A stretch of DNA of 29,515 nt from an uncultured Oscillospiraceae bacterium (GTDB lineage Bacteria; Bacillota; Clostridia; Oscillospirales; Oscillospiraceae), in the NCBI GenBank assembly GCA_934565425.1, contig CAKTHW010000013.1, positions 1-29,515 on the forward strand, written 5' to 3'. A model generated the notes under the pieces. That model had not been told where the DNA came from, made no database searches, and was given only the letters and a program-made list of their open reading frames with translations. Below, piece by piece: positions 16,480 through 25,881 of this stretch. Each line of letters starts with the position of its first letter. Position 1 is the stretch's first letter. Made by a program: the position numbers and the translations under genes.

Positions 16480-17130
16480 ATGCGAGCATTGCTCAAAGCC
16501 AACGCCAAAGAGAACCTGCGGGGGAACTGGGGCATCGCCATCCTGGCTCTGCTGGTGGCTTATGTGCTGTTGGCGGCGTCCTCCATGGTGGTCGCCGTGG
16601 GCGAACTGATCATCCTGGGGCCGTTGGAGACCGGTGTGGCGCTGGTGTTCCTGAAGCTGTCCTATCGGGAGCCGGCAGAGGTGGGCGACCTGTTCCAGCC
16701 CTTCCAGAACTTCGTCAACACCTTCTTTGCCGGGTTCCTGTCCGCGATCTTCACCTTCCTGTGGTCGCTGCTCTTTGTCATCCCCGGCATCGTCAAGGCC
16801 CTGTCCTATTCCCAGGTCTACTATATCATGTGTGACCACCCGGAATACACCGGCCGGGAGGCCATCGACGCCAGCCAGGAGATGATGCGGGGGCATAAGG
16901 GAGAGTTGTTCGTTTTGCAGCTGAGCTTTATCGGCTGGTTCCTGCTGTCCTCCCTGGCCTTTGGGCTGCTGCTGTTCTACGTCGTGCCTTATTATCAGTC
17001 CACCATGACGGAGTATTACCGTTACCTGAAGGAGAGTCAGGGTGAGTCCCAGGACTGGCAGCCGCAGCAGCCGGAAGAGGAGTTTACCCAAAACCGCAAG
17101 GTGAACTACGACCCGGAACAGTTTGAATGA
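16480..17130 (+). CDS. DUF975-type integral membrane protein
   Basis: A 216-residue membrane protein of the DUF975 family, function unknown. It begins MRALLKANAKENLRGNWG, the family's characteristic start, with the NW motif just before the first membrane segment. Four to five hydrophobic segments follow: about 20-40, 45-60, 85-110, 150-175 and possibly one more. Between them lies SYSQVYYIMCDHPEYTGREA followed by IDASQEMMRGHKGELF, the cytoplasmic motif block of this family. The C-terminal 35 residues are hydrophilic, Q/E-rich and probably cytoplasmic. The ATG at 16480 follows AAAGGAG by eight bases; a longer frame from 16378 starts upstream of the promoter and is rejected. Its stop overlaps the start of the next gene by four bases, so the two are translationally coupled. 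Confidence 0.85.
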   Translation: MRALLKANAKENLRGNWGIAILALLVAYVLLAASSMVVAVGELIILGPLETGVALVFLKLSYREPAEVGDLFQPFQNFVNTFFAGFLSAIFTFLWSLLFVIPGIVKALSYSQVYYIMCDHPEYTGREAIDASQEMMRGHKGELFVLQLSFIGWFLLSSLAFGLLLFYVVPYYQSTMTEYYRYLKESQGESQDWQPQQPEEEFTQNRKVNYDPEQFE

Positions 17131-17576
17131 ACCGTTCCCTTGTTTGGAAAGGCGTCGGCCTCCTGTTCGCGGTGGTGGGACTGTATTTTATGATGCAGAG
17201 CGTCCAGTTTTATGTGGAATGCTGCCGTCAGGTGGACTGGCCTGTGGAGACCGCCACGGTGGTGGCGGTGGAACAGCGGAGGGAGCGCAGCGGCATCCGG
17301 TCCGGCAGCAAGACGGTGTATGATGTGGATTATCGGTACACGGTCGGCGGAACCGTCTATGCTGGGGAGATCTATGGCACGGTGGACAGCACCAAGCAGG
17401 TGGGCACCACCTTTCTGGTCAAATATGACCCCGCTGCGCCGGAGCGTTCCACCCACGTCCTGTCGCCCAGCGTGCCGAACCTCATCGTCGGGGTGGCTGG
17501 TGCTCTGTTCTTTATCCTGTTTGCCCTGGTCATGACCGGTGTGGTCAAGCTGAATAAAAGAAAATCCTCCGTATGA
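17127..17576 (+). CDS. DUF3592-type membrane protein
   Basis: A 149-residue protein with an N-terminal membrane segment (about 8-28), an extracytoplasmic beta-rich domain of some 85 residues (VETATVVAVEQRRE, YDVDYRYTVGGTVYAGEI, VKYDPAAPERS), and a second membrane segment near 115-137, ending in KLNKRKSSV. This plan and the TATVV...V.Y.Y...G..Y pattern are those of DUF3592 proteins, whose function is unknown. It starts at the ATG inside ATGA at 17127, overlapping the DUF975 stop, so translation is probably coupled. Its stop codon is within the terminator hairpin. The pairing suggests a two-subunit envelope module, but nothing in the sequence names its job. Confidence 0.8.
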   Translation: MNRSLVWKGVGLLFAVVGLYFMMQSVQFYVECCRQVDWPVETATVVAVEQRRERSGIRSGSKTVYDVDYRYTVGGTVYAGEIYGTVDSTKQVGTTFLVKYDPAAPERSTHVLSPSVPNLIVGVAGALFFILFALVMTGVVKLNKRKSSV

Positions 17577-17594
17577 AGATACGGAGGATTTTTT
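17561..17594. terminator. terminator shared with metF
   Basis: 13-bp stem AAAATCCTCCGTA / TACGGAGGATTTT, six-base loop, then T on the plus strand and TCTTTTATTC on the minus strand. The stop codon of the DUF3592 gene lies in the loop. Confidence 0.9.
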
Positions 17595-17630
17595 GCGTGT
17601 TATATCAGGTTGTCCGGCGAGCGTTGTTTT

Positions 17631-18497
17631 TTACAGCAGATCCTTGATGCCCTCGTAGACCCGAGAGACCACGTCCAGGTTGTTCATGGCGTAAATGTGG
17701 ATGCCGTCGGCGCCGCACTCCATCATGTCCCGACACTGCTCGATGGCGTAGTCGGTGCCGGCCTTGAACAGACCGTCCGGATCATCCTGCCACTTGTTCA
17801 GCAGAGCGCCGAAGCGGGTGGGGATGGTGGCGCCGGAGAGCTGAACCACATTCTTGATGTGAACCTTCTTGGCGATGGGCATGACGCCTACCGAGATAGG
17901 GGAGGTGACGCCGATCTTCCGAGCCAGGTTGGTGAAGCGATAGTAATAGGTGTTGTCAAAGAAAAGCTGGGAGACCAGGTGGGTGACGCCGGCTTCCTCT
18001 TTGATCTTCAGGTTCTGCACGTCCTCCAGCAGGCTGGCCGCTTCCGGATGATGCTGGGGATAACAGGCGCCAGAGAGGCCAAAGCAGCCATAGTGCTTCT
18101 GGATATAGGCGGCCAGGTCGCTGGCGTGGAGGAAGTCCTTGTGCAGGGGCAGCTCTGGGTTGATGTCCCCCCGCAGGCACATGATGTTCCGGATGCCGGA
18201 GGCCATCAGGTGCTGGAGGTTGTCGTTCAGATCGGCCTCGCTGCTGCCCACGCAGGTGATGTGGGTTAGGGGCTCGATCTGCACCTCATTCTTCACAAAG
18301 GCGGCCACCTGGGAGGTGGGGATGCCAGCGGTGCCGCTGCCGCCGGCACTGCAGGTGATGCTGATAAAGGACGGGTCCATTTTCTTGGCCTCCCGCAGCA
18401 GGTGCTGGAGCTTTTTCCAGCCCGGTTCCGTCTTAGGCGGGAACACTTCCAGGGAGAGGACACACTTTTTTTCTGCGAAAAATTGACGGATCAACAT
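17631..18497 (-). CDS. metF: 5,10-methylenetetrahydrofolate reductase
   Basis: Flavoprotein that reduces methylene-THF to methyl-THF for methionine synthesis (or, in acetogens, the methyl branch). The 288-residue TIM-barrel length fits MetF. Seen: the start block LSLEVFPPKTEPGW with the family glutamate (E17), HITCVGSS near 79-86, the NIMCLRGD nucleotide/flavin block near 104-111, VSQLFFDN near 178-185 and GVMPI near 208-212. The ATG at 18497 has only a weak ribosome site (TAGG, ten bases away). It has its own promoter, and the leader carries the dyad CACACAGTGTG near the expected transcription start. No SAM riboswitch is recognised in the 75-base leader. The gene stands alone here, without methionine synthase or Wood-Ljungdahl genes. 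Confidence 0.93.
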   Translation of the reverse strand: MLIRQFFAEKKCVLSLEVFPPKTEPGWKKLQHLLREAKKMDPSFISITCSAGGSGTAGIPTSQVAAFVKNEVQIEPLTHITCVGSSEADLNDNLQHLMASGIRNIMCLRGDINPELPLHKDFLHASDLAAYIQKHYGCFGLSGACYPQHHPEAASLLEDVQNLKIKEEAGVTHLVSQLFFDNTYYYRFTNLARKIGVTSPISVGVMPIAKKVHIKNVVQLSGATIPTRFGALLNKWQDDPDGLFKAGTDYAIEQCRDMMECGADGIHIYAMNNLDVVSRVYEGIKDLL

Positions 18498-18576
18498 GGC
18501 AAACTACCTACGGAGCACGCCCCGTTCCTTTCTTTCTCAAGATAATTAGAAATCACACAGTGTGGTGTTAGCGTCC

Positions 18577-18605
18577 ATTATACGTGCTTTTCTGCCGGAA
18601 CGCAA
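18577..18605 (-). promoter_or_regulatory. metF promoter
   Basis: Minus strand TTGCGT (18600-18605), 17-base spacer, consensus TATAAT (18577-18582). The -35 directly abuts the ftsH terminator. Confidence 0.82.
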
Positions 18606-18608
18606 GGA

Positions 18609-18645
18609 AAACCGCCGCAAAAAATCCGATTCCTTGCGGCGGTTT
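18609..18645 (-). terminator. ftsH terminator
   Basis: 12-bp stem AAACCGCCGCAA / TTGCGGCGGTTT with a 13-base loop, 12 bases past the ftsH stop, followed on the minus strand by TTCCTTGCG. The stem is strong and the U-tract short. It merges into the metF -35. Confidence 0.75.
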
Positions 18646-18657
18646 GTTTGAAATGGG

Positions 18658-20754
<2,097 letters not shown>

Positions 20755-20797
20755 GGCAAAACCTTCTTCCAGAGGATGAATCCATAATGTGTTTCTA

Positions 20798-20826
20798 ATC
20801 TTAACATACGGGTTAGACAAATACAA
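20798..20826 (-). promoter_or_regulatory. ftsH promoter
   Basis: Minus strand TTGTAT (20821-20826), 17-base spacer, TAAGAT (20798-20803). It fixes the start downstream of 20797 and supports the TTG start at 20754. Confidence 0.7.
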
Positions 20827-20902
20827 GGAATGGAAAGTGAATAAACTGTAAAAAACAGCGGGAAAAACAGGAAGCATAGTGCTTTTTCTGCGTCGTTTTT
20901 TA

Positions 20903-20911
20903 TGTTATAAT
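20903..20911 (+). promoter_or_regulatory. extended -10 promoter of the RlmB operon
   Basis: TG-T-TATAAT (20903-20911) is a consensus extended -10. No good -35 is seen (best TTTTTC), as expected for that class. It lies 70 bases before the start and is divergent from ftsH. Confidence 0.65.
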
Positions 20912-20980
20912 AATCTCTATGTGCATCCACCCAACTGTGGGGGATGCCAGCTGAGACTGATAAAGTGAGTTGAAGAAACG

Positions 20981-21757
20981 ATGAAAGAATACCGCAAACG
21001 CCCGCCCCAGCAGGATGCCGAAGCGGATGGCGTCATTGAAGGACGCAACGCGGTCATCGAGGCACTGCGTGCCGGCACCGCTATTGATAAGATCTACCTG
21101 GCCAAGGGGGACACCGACAGTGCCCTCGGCCACATCGCCAACACCGCCCGTGCCAACGGCGTGGTGGTGGTCAACGCCGACCGGCGGAAGCTGGACGAGA
21201 TGTCCCGCACTCACGCCCATCAGGGCGTCATTGCCGTGGCTGCCGTCCGGGAGTACGCCTCCATCGAGGACATCTTCCAGCGGGCGGAGGAGCGGGGGGA
21301 AGCGCCCCTGATCGTCATCTGCGACGAGCTGTCCGACCCCCACAACCTGGGTGCGGTCATCCGGACGGCGGAGTGCGCAGGCGCCCACGGGGTGGTCATC
21401 CCCAAGCGGCGCAGTGCCGGTCTGACCGCCATCGTGGCCAAGACCTCCGCCGGTGCCGTGTCCCACATCCCGGTGGCCCGGGTGCCCAACCTGACGGCGC
21501 TGATGAAGGAGCTGCAAAAGCGGGGCGTGTGGATCTTCGGTGCGGAGATGAACGGGAACACGTCCCTGTATGAAGCGGATCTGAAGGGTCCGGCCGCCAT
21601 CGTCATCGGCAGCGAGGGCAGCGGCATGAGCCGTTTGGTGGCAGAGACCTGCGATTTTACTGTCAGTATCCCCATGAAAGGGAAGATCAATTCCCTGAAC
21701 GCCTCGGCTGCGGCGGCCATCCTGCTCTATGAAGCAGTGCGCCAGCGGCTGAGCTGA
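20981..21757 (+). CDS. rlmB: 23S rRNA 2'-O-ribose methyltransferase, TrmH/SpoU family (RlmB-like)
   Basis: SAM-dependent SPOUT methyltransferase that modifies a ribose in 23S rRNA (Gm2251 in E. coli RlmB). The 258 residues contain an N-terminal substrate-binding domain (VIEGRNAVIEAL near 18-29) and the trefoil-knot domain with all three SpoU motifs: DPHNLGAVIRTAE (about 117-129), VIGSEGSGMS (about 208-217) and IPMKGKINSLNASAAAAILL (about 230-249). The ribosome site is weak (GAGTTGAAGAAACG), so the start at 20981 is fair rather than certain; no better in-frame ATG exists. It may instead modify tRNA, as in the wider family. The next gene follows 26 bases later on the same strand and is probably co-transcribed. 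Confidence 0.92.
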   Translation: MKEYRKRPPQQDAEADGVIEGRNAVIEALRAGTAIDKIYLAKGDTDSALGHIANTARANGVVVVNADRRKLDEMSRTHAHQGVIAVAAVREYASIEDIFQRAEERGEAPLIVICDELSDPHNLGAVIRTAECAGAHGVVIPKRRSAGLTAIVAKTSAGAVSHIPVARVPNLTALMKELQKRGVWIFGAEMNGNTSLYEADLKGPAAIVIGSEGSGMSRLVAETCDFTVSIPMKGKINSLNASAAAAILLYEAVRQRLS

Positions 21758-21783
21758 GGGCGGAACGCCTATTGAGGAGAGCC

Positions 21784-24159
21784 ATGAAGGACGAAACAAG
21801 AAACGATGTGCTGGCGGCGGAACCGGAACAGGAGACCAAGAAGATCCCTCAGCCGGAAGAGACAGAGGAGCCGCAGTACGATCTGGAAGAGATCTTAGAG
21901 GAAGCTCTGGAGGAGCAGTACACCCCGCCTGTCCAGGAGACCGAGGAAGCGGCCGGAGAAGAACCGGAGGCTGCTGAGGCAGAAGAGGAACCGGAGGCGG
22001 TCCCTGTGCCCGAGGACGATGTGGAATCGGAGGAGGAGCAGGAGGAGACCGAGCGGTTCATCCAGGAGCAGGTGACCTCCGCGTTGGGAGACACCTACAG
22101 CGAGGAGACACTGCGGAAACAGGAGGAACGGGCGGCGCAGATGCGCAAGGCGCGTGCGCACCAGGAGGCGAAGGCGGAGAAGGCACGGAAGAAGGTGCGG
22201 CGGAAAAAGGCAGTAGAAGCCACCGTCCGGAACTGGAAGCGCACCCTCATCCCCAAGGCACAGGAGCCGTCGGAAGAGGGCGAGCTGGATAACGTCATCC
22301 AGATGCCTGTCTCCAAGCTCAAGCCCTTCCGGGACGTAGTAGGACGGGTGACCGAGAAAGCCCTGCACTACGCCGACGAGATGTATGAGCAGTCGGAACC
22401 GCTGGATCCGGAGGAAGAGCTGCAGGAGAAGTATATTCCCGCCACCGACGAAGAAAAACCCGTCCGGCGGAAAAAGTGGCACAAGGAGCGCAAGCCCCGC
22501 CGCCTCATCAAGCCGGAGGAGGATATCCCCCCCAGCGAGCTGGCCAAACGGTACAGCAAGGGGCTGAGCAAGATGAAATTCCGCATCCGCGCCCTGTTCG
22601 CCTTGTGCGTGGTGCTGCTCTACCTGACCATCGCTGCCGACGGCACCCTGCCGCTGCCCCAGTTCTTCCAGGTGGAGACCCGGGTCACCGCCGGGATCCT
22701 GCTGTGGGGTATGGGCGTGGCCTGCCTGTTGGGGCTGGACGTGCTGTGGCTGGGCATCACTGCACCCAAGCGCGGGCGCATCGGTGCCCACACCTTGACC
22801 GTTTGCAGCGTGGTTGCCACGTTGCTGGACAACATCTGGTACTGCCTGGTGGGACGGGAAGGCCTGCTGCCCTTCTCGGCGTTGGCATCCTGCTCCATCC
22901 TGGCTTGCCTGTGGGGGTTGTATGACCGGAAGAAAGGATTGGCGAAAGCCTGCGAGACCGCCAGCCTGTCCGCCTCCCCCTATCGTGTGACCCTGGACAG
23001 TGACAAATGGGAGGGACGCAGTGCCTTCGCCAAGGAGTCTGGGACGGCGGAGCAGTTCGGGGCTCAAATTCAAAGCCCGGACGGCGCCCAGCGCATCCAG
23101 CAGATCTTCGTGCCCCTGGTCTTTGTGGCCGCTGTCCTCTTCGCCCTTATCGCCTCCATGGGTCGCCTGCACCCGGAACGCATCTTCTGGTGTCTGTCCG
23201 TGGCACTGACCGCCGGTGCGCCCCTGGCCGGGATGCTGGCCTACAGCCAGCCCTTCCTGCGCCTGACCAAACGGCTCAGCGGTACCGTAGCTCTGGCCGG
23301 TTGGGACGGGGTGCTGTCCATGGAAGGGGATGCCAATATCCTGCTCAAGGACGACGACCTGTTCCCCGTGGGCAGCGTCAAGTCCCAGGGCATCAAGACC
23401 TTCAACGGCACCCCCCTGGAACGGGTCACCGGCTGCACCGCCTCCATGATCCAGGCGTCGGGCAGTGGGCTGACCAAGCTGTTCAGTGACCTGGTACATA
23501 TCCAGGGCGGCTTCTTCCGTCGAGTGGACTCTATGCACTACCACGAAGCCGGTGGTCTGGTGGCCACCATCCGTGGGGAACAGGTCATGATCGGCACCGC
23601 TGGGTTCATGACCGTCATGCACATCCCCCTTCAGCAGGGTGAGTACGTGAAAGAGGCCATCTTCTGCGCCATCAACGGCCAGTTACAGGCTATTTTCTCC
23701 TTGAAATACGAACAGCCTCGGAAAATCCGCAGTGCCCTTCAGTCCCTCATCCGAGCGGGCGTGAAGCCGGTGCTGGTGACCCGAGATTTCAACATCACCC
23801 CGGCCATGCTCCACCGGCGGTTCCAGCTGCCCACCAATAAGATGGAGTACCCGGAGATCAAGCGCCGCTACGAGCTGTCCGACCCGGGACAGGAGCACAA
23901 CCCGGTCTTGGGCGCCTTGGTGCGCCGGGACGGGCTGGGGCCCTTCACCGAAGCCATCATCGGCGCCCGCCGTCTGCGGATGGTGGTGCGGCTGAACAAC
24001 ATCCTGACCATCCTGGCTTCCGTGGTGGGCTTGGTGCTGGCTCTTTATCTGACCTTTATCGGGGCATTTTTGTCCCTCAGCTCGCTGAACATGCTGATGT
24101 TCTTGCTGCTGTGGTTGGTGCCCAATCTGCTTATCTCTGTTACGGTGGATAAGTTCTGA
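21784..24159 (+). CDS. degenerate P1B-type ATPase-like membrane protein with long charged N-terminus
   Basis: 791 residues. Residues 1-100 are glutamate/proline-rich and strongly acidic, 110-150 strongly basic, and 150-262 mixed; all look disordered and cytoplasmic. Then come eight membrane segments in a 4+2+2 pattern (about 267-380, 441-490, 741-785), the P1B-ATPase plan. IQQIFVPLVFVAAVLFAL and AGAPLAGMLAYSQP align with the M3 and CPC-x-x-x-x-P helices of metal pumps, but CPC reads GAP. The phosphorylation motif DKTGT is replaced by DLFPV (D525), TGD by TRD (666-668), and no GDGxND or TGE motif exists. FSLKYEQPRKIRSALQSLIR matches the usual hinge strand. No frameshift is seen, so this looks like a maintained pseudo-enzyme and not a decaying gene. 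Start ATG after GAGGAG. Function unknown; inactive as a pump by inference. Confidence 0.72.
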   Translation: MKDETRNDVLAAEPEQETKKIPQPEETEEPQYDLEEILEEALEEQYTPPVQETEEAAGEEPEAAEAEEEPEAVPVPEDDVESEEEQEETERFIQEQVTSALGDTYSEETLRKQEERAAQMRKARAHQEAKAEKARKKVRRKKAVEATVRNWKRTLIPKAQEPSEEGELDNVIQMPVSKLKPFRDVVGRVTEKALHYADEMYEQSEPLDPEEELQEKYIPATDEEKPVRRKKWHKERKPRRLIKPEEDIPPSELAKRYSKGLSKMKFRIRALFALCVVLLYLTIAADGTLPLPQFFQVETRVTAGILLWGMGVACLLGLDVLWLGITAPKRGRIGAHTLTVCSVVATLLDNIWYCLVGREGLLPFSALASCSILACLWGLYDRKKGLAKACETASLSASPYRVTLDSDKWEGRSAFAKESGTAEQFGAQIQSPDGAQRIQQIFVPLVFVAAVLFALIASMGRLHPERIFWCLSVALTAGAPLAGMLAYSQPFLRLTKRLSGTVALAGWDGVLSMEGDANILLKDDDLFPVGSVKSQGIKTFNGTPLERVTGCTASMIQASGSGLTKLFSDLVHIQGGFFRRVDSMHYHEAGGLVATIRGEQVMIGTAGFMTVMHIPLQQGEYVKEAIFCAINGQLQAIFSLKYEQPRKIRSALQSLIRAGVKPVLVTRDFNITPAMLHRRFQLPTNKMEYPEIKRRYELSDPGQEHNPVLGALVRRDGLGPFTEAIIGARRLRMVVRLNNILTILASVVGLVLALYLTFIGAFLSLSSLNMLMFLLLWLVPNLLISVTVDKF

Positions 24160-24172
24160 AAACAAAAACAGA

Positions 24173-24198
24173 AACGCCACGCCGAAAGGCGTGGCGTT
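24173..24198. terminator. terminator between the ATPase-like gene and the SDR gene
   Basis: 11-bp stem AACGCCACGCC / GGCGTGGCGTT with a GAAA tetraloop. On the minus strand it is followed by TCTGTTTTTGTTTTC, good for the SDR gene; on the plus strand the tail lacks T. Confidence 0.8.
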
Positions 24199-24217
24199 CT
24201 AGTAGAACCAGTTAGAT

Positions 24218-24946
24218 TTAAATGATGAGACCACCGTTGGGGGCAATGACCTGCCCAGTCAAAAAGCTGGACGCCGGGGAGGCCAGGTAAAACACCGCTT
24301 CGGCGATGTCCGACGGCTGTCCCAGCCGACCGATGGGGGTCTCCTCCTCCAGCATGGCACGGGCTTCCGGCGGGGCCATGGAGAGCATGTCCGTGTCGAT
24401 GACGCCGGGGGCGACGCAGTTGACCAGGATGCCGGAGGGTGCCACTTCTTTCGCCAGGGCTTTGGTGAAGGCGATGACCGCCCCCTTAGCGGCAGAGTAG
24501 GCCACCTCGCAGGCGCCGCCCACCTGTCCCCACATGGAGGAGACGGTGACGATCCGTCCGGCGTGCTGGTGGAGCATATGGGGCAAGACCGCCCGGACGG
24601 CATAGAATACCCCGCTGGCGTCCACCGACAGCACGTCCGACCACTGCTGGTCGGTCACGTCCTGGAGGAGCATCCCCGGCAGGCTGATGCCGGCGTTGCA
24701 GACCAGGGCGTCCAGGTGGTCAACGTGGGCAAAGACCTCATCCACCATGGCGCGCACCTGGGCGGAGTCGGACACGTCCCCGTAGACCGGGAACGCCCCG
24801 TTGCCGATCTCGTCACAGAGGGCGAAGGCGGCGTCCTTGGACTGAAAATAGTTGACGGCGACCTGATAACCGCCGGCGGCAAAACGACGGGCGGTCTCCG
24901 CCCCGATGCCCCGACTGGCGCCGGTGATGAGTACCGTTTGAGACAT
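24218..24946 (-). CDS. short-chain dehydrogenase/reductase (FabG-like)
   Basis: A 242-residue NAD(P)H-dependent SDR of the classical type. Seen: the cofactor motif TGASRGIG (about 8-15), the GDVSDS adenine-ring block near 56, CNAG (about 82-85), the catalytic serine in VSSMWG (about 134-139), the YSAAK catalytic Tyr/Lys (about 150-154), and the PG cofactor segment CVAPGVIDTDM. The C-terminus LTGQVIAPNGG matches the FabG pattern. It may be a 3-oxoacyl-ACP reductase, but it sits alone, without other fatty-acid genes, so the substrate is open. The ATG at 24946 has GAGGAG ten bases upstream; a GTG three codons earlier is too close to that site. It is divergent from the HAD gene with an 80-base gap. 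Confidence 0.88.
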   Translation of the reverse strand: MSQTVLITGASRGIGAETARRFAAGGYQVAVNYFQSKDAAFALCDEIGNGAFPVYGDVSDSAQVRAMVDEVFAHVDHLDALVCNAGISLPGMLLQDVTDQQWSDVLSVDASGVFYAVRAVLPHMLHQHAGRIVTVSSMWGQVGGACEVAYSAAKGAVIAFTKALAKEVAPSGILVNCVAPGVIDTDMLSMAPPEARAMLEEETPIGRLGQPSDIAEAVFYLASPASSFLTGQVIAPNGGLII

Positions 24947-24978
24947 AACATACACGCTCCTCGTTCTTTCGTGGCTCT

Positions 24979-25007
24979 AGTGTACCATAGGGAACAGAGG
25001 GCGGCAA
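24979..25007 (-). promoter_or_regulatory. probable SDR promoter
   Basis: Minus strand TTGCCG (25002-25007), 17-base spacer, TACACT (24979-24984). The hexamers are moderate but the spacing and position are correct. Confidence 0.5.
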
Positions 25008-25026
25008 GGGTTCAGGAGGAACTGAC

Positions 25027-25734
25027 ATGAAACAACGCTATGACGTGATCTTATTTGACGCCGACCGCACCTTGTTCGACTTCGACCAGTCCCAGCGCCT
25101 GGCGTTGGGAGAGGTGTACCGTGCCAACGGCATCCCGGAGACCGAGGAGAACATCCAGACCTACGTGCGTCTCAACGACCGGCTGTGGGCGCGGTTCGAT
25201 AAGGGTGAGATTTCTCTAGAGGAATTGGAATACATCCGCTTCCGGGACTTTGCGGAGGCGCTGGGGCTGAGAAATTTGGACGCCAACCAGCTCAATCAGC
25301 AGTACATCGAAGCCCTGGGGCGCAACAGCATCCTGCTGCCGGGGGCGGAAGAACTGTGCGCGGCGCTGGCGCCCTATTGTCAGCAGTACATCGTCACCAA
25401 CGGCATCAAAGAGGCACAGGAGGGACGGTTGGAGCGGTCGCCCATCCGGCAGTATATCAAGAAAATGTACATCTCCGGTGTCATGGGCGTCCGGAAGCCG
25501 GAGCGTGCTTATTTTGAGCTGGTCTACCACGATTTGGGCATGACCCCGGAGCGCTGGCGTCGGACAGTCATCGTAGGCGACGGCCTCAGCTCGGACATTT
25601 TGGGGGGCGTCAACGGCAACCTGGACACCATCTGGTACAACCCCAAGCACAAGCCCAACGACACCCACATCCGTCCCACCTGGGAGGTGGATTCCTTTGA
25701 TGCCGTCAAAGCGGTCATCTTGGGGGCGGTTTGA
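25027..25734 (+). CDS. HAD-superfamily phosphatase, YjjG/YfnB type
   Basis: A 235-residue haloacid-dehalogenase-type hydrolase. The four motifs are visible: motif I DADRTLFDF (11-19, nucleophile D11 and acid/base D13; relatives usually read DADxTLFD), motif II VTNG (about 123-126), motif III lysine in GVRKPERAYF (about 154-163), and motif IV GDGLSSDILGG (about 184-194). The helical C1-type cap lies between motifs I and II. The GLSSDI.GG...G..T.WYNP ending is the YjjG/YfnB pattern; E. coli YjjG is a nucleoside monophosphatase with housecleaning activity, so that role is a family-based inference. AGGAGG seven bases before the ATG supports the start. It is divergent from the SDR gene. Confidence 0.88.
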   Translation: MKQRYDVILFDADRTLFDFDQSQRLALGEVYRANGIPETEENIQTYVRLNDRLWARFDKGEISLEELEYIRFRDFAEALGLRNLDANQLNQQYIEALGRNSILLPGAEELCAALAPYCQQYIVTNGIKEAQEGRLERSPIRQYIKKMYISGVMGVRKPERAYFELVYHDLGMTPERWRRTVIVGDGLSSDILGGVNGNLDTIWYNPKHKPNDTHIRPTWEVDSFDAVKAVILGAV

Positions 25735-25778
25735 CCGGTCAATTTCAGAATAAATGCCGAAAGATTGAGAAAATACCA

Positions 25779-25807
25779 TTGTCAATCGGTAGAAAATGCA
25801 GTATAAT
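25779..25807 (+). promoter_or_regulatory. promoter of the EF-G-like gene
   Basis: TTGTCA (25779-25784), 17-base spacer, consensus TATAAT (25802-25807), 74 bases before the start codon. Strong match. Confidence 0.87.
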
Positions 25808-25881
25808 ATCATAATGATCATGCGTATTAGCAGACGTAACCGTCTGAGATGCTGAAAACAGGTTTAAGGAGAGAATGTAAT

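Noticed and set aside
18498..18576. SAM riboswitch or T-box ahead of metF
   Set aside because: The leader is about 75 bases, too short, with no conserved core; it contains only a small dyad.
20755..20877. Longer ftsH start giving 739 residues
   Set aside because: The extension crosses the ftsH promoter, has no ribosome site and has a composition unlike FtsH.
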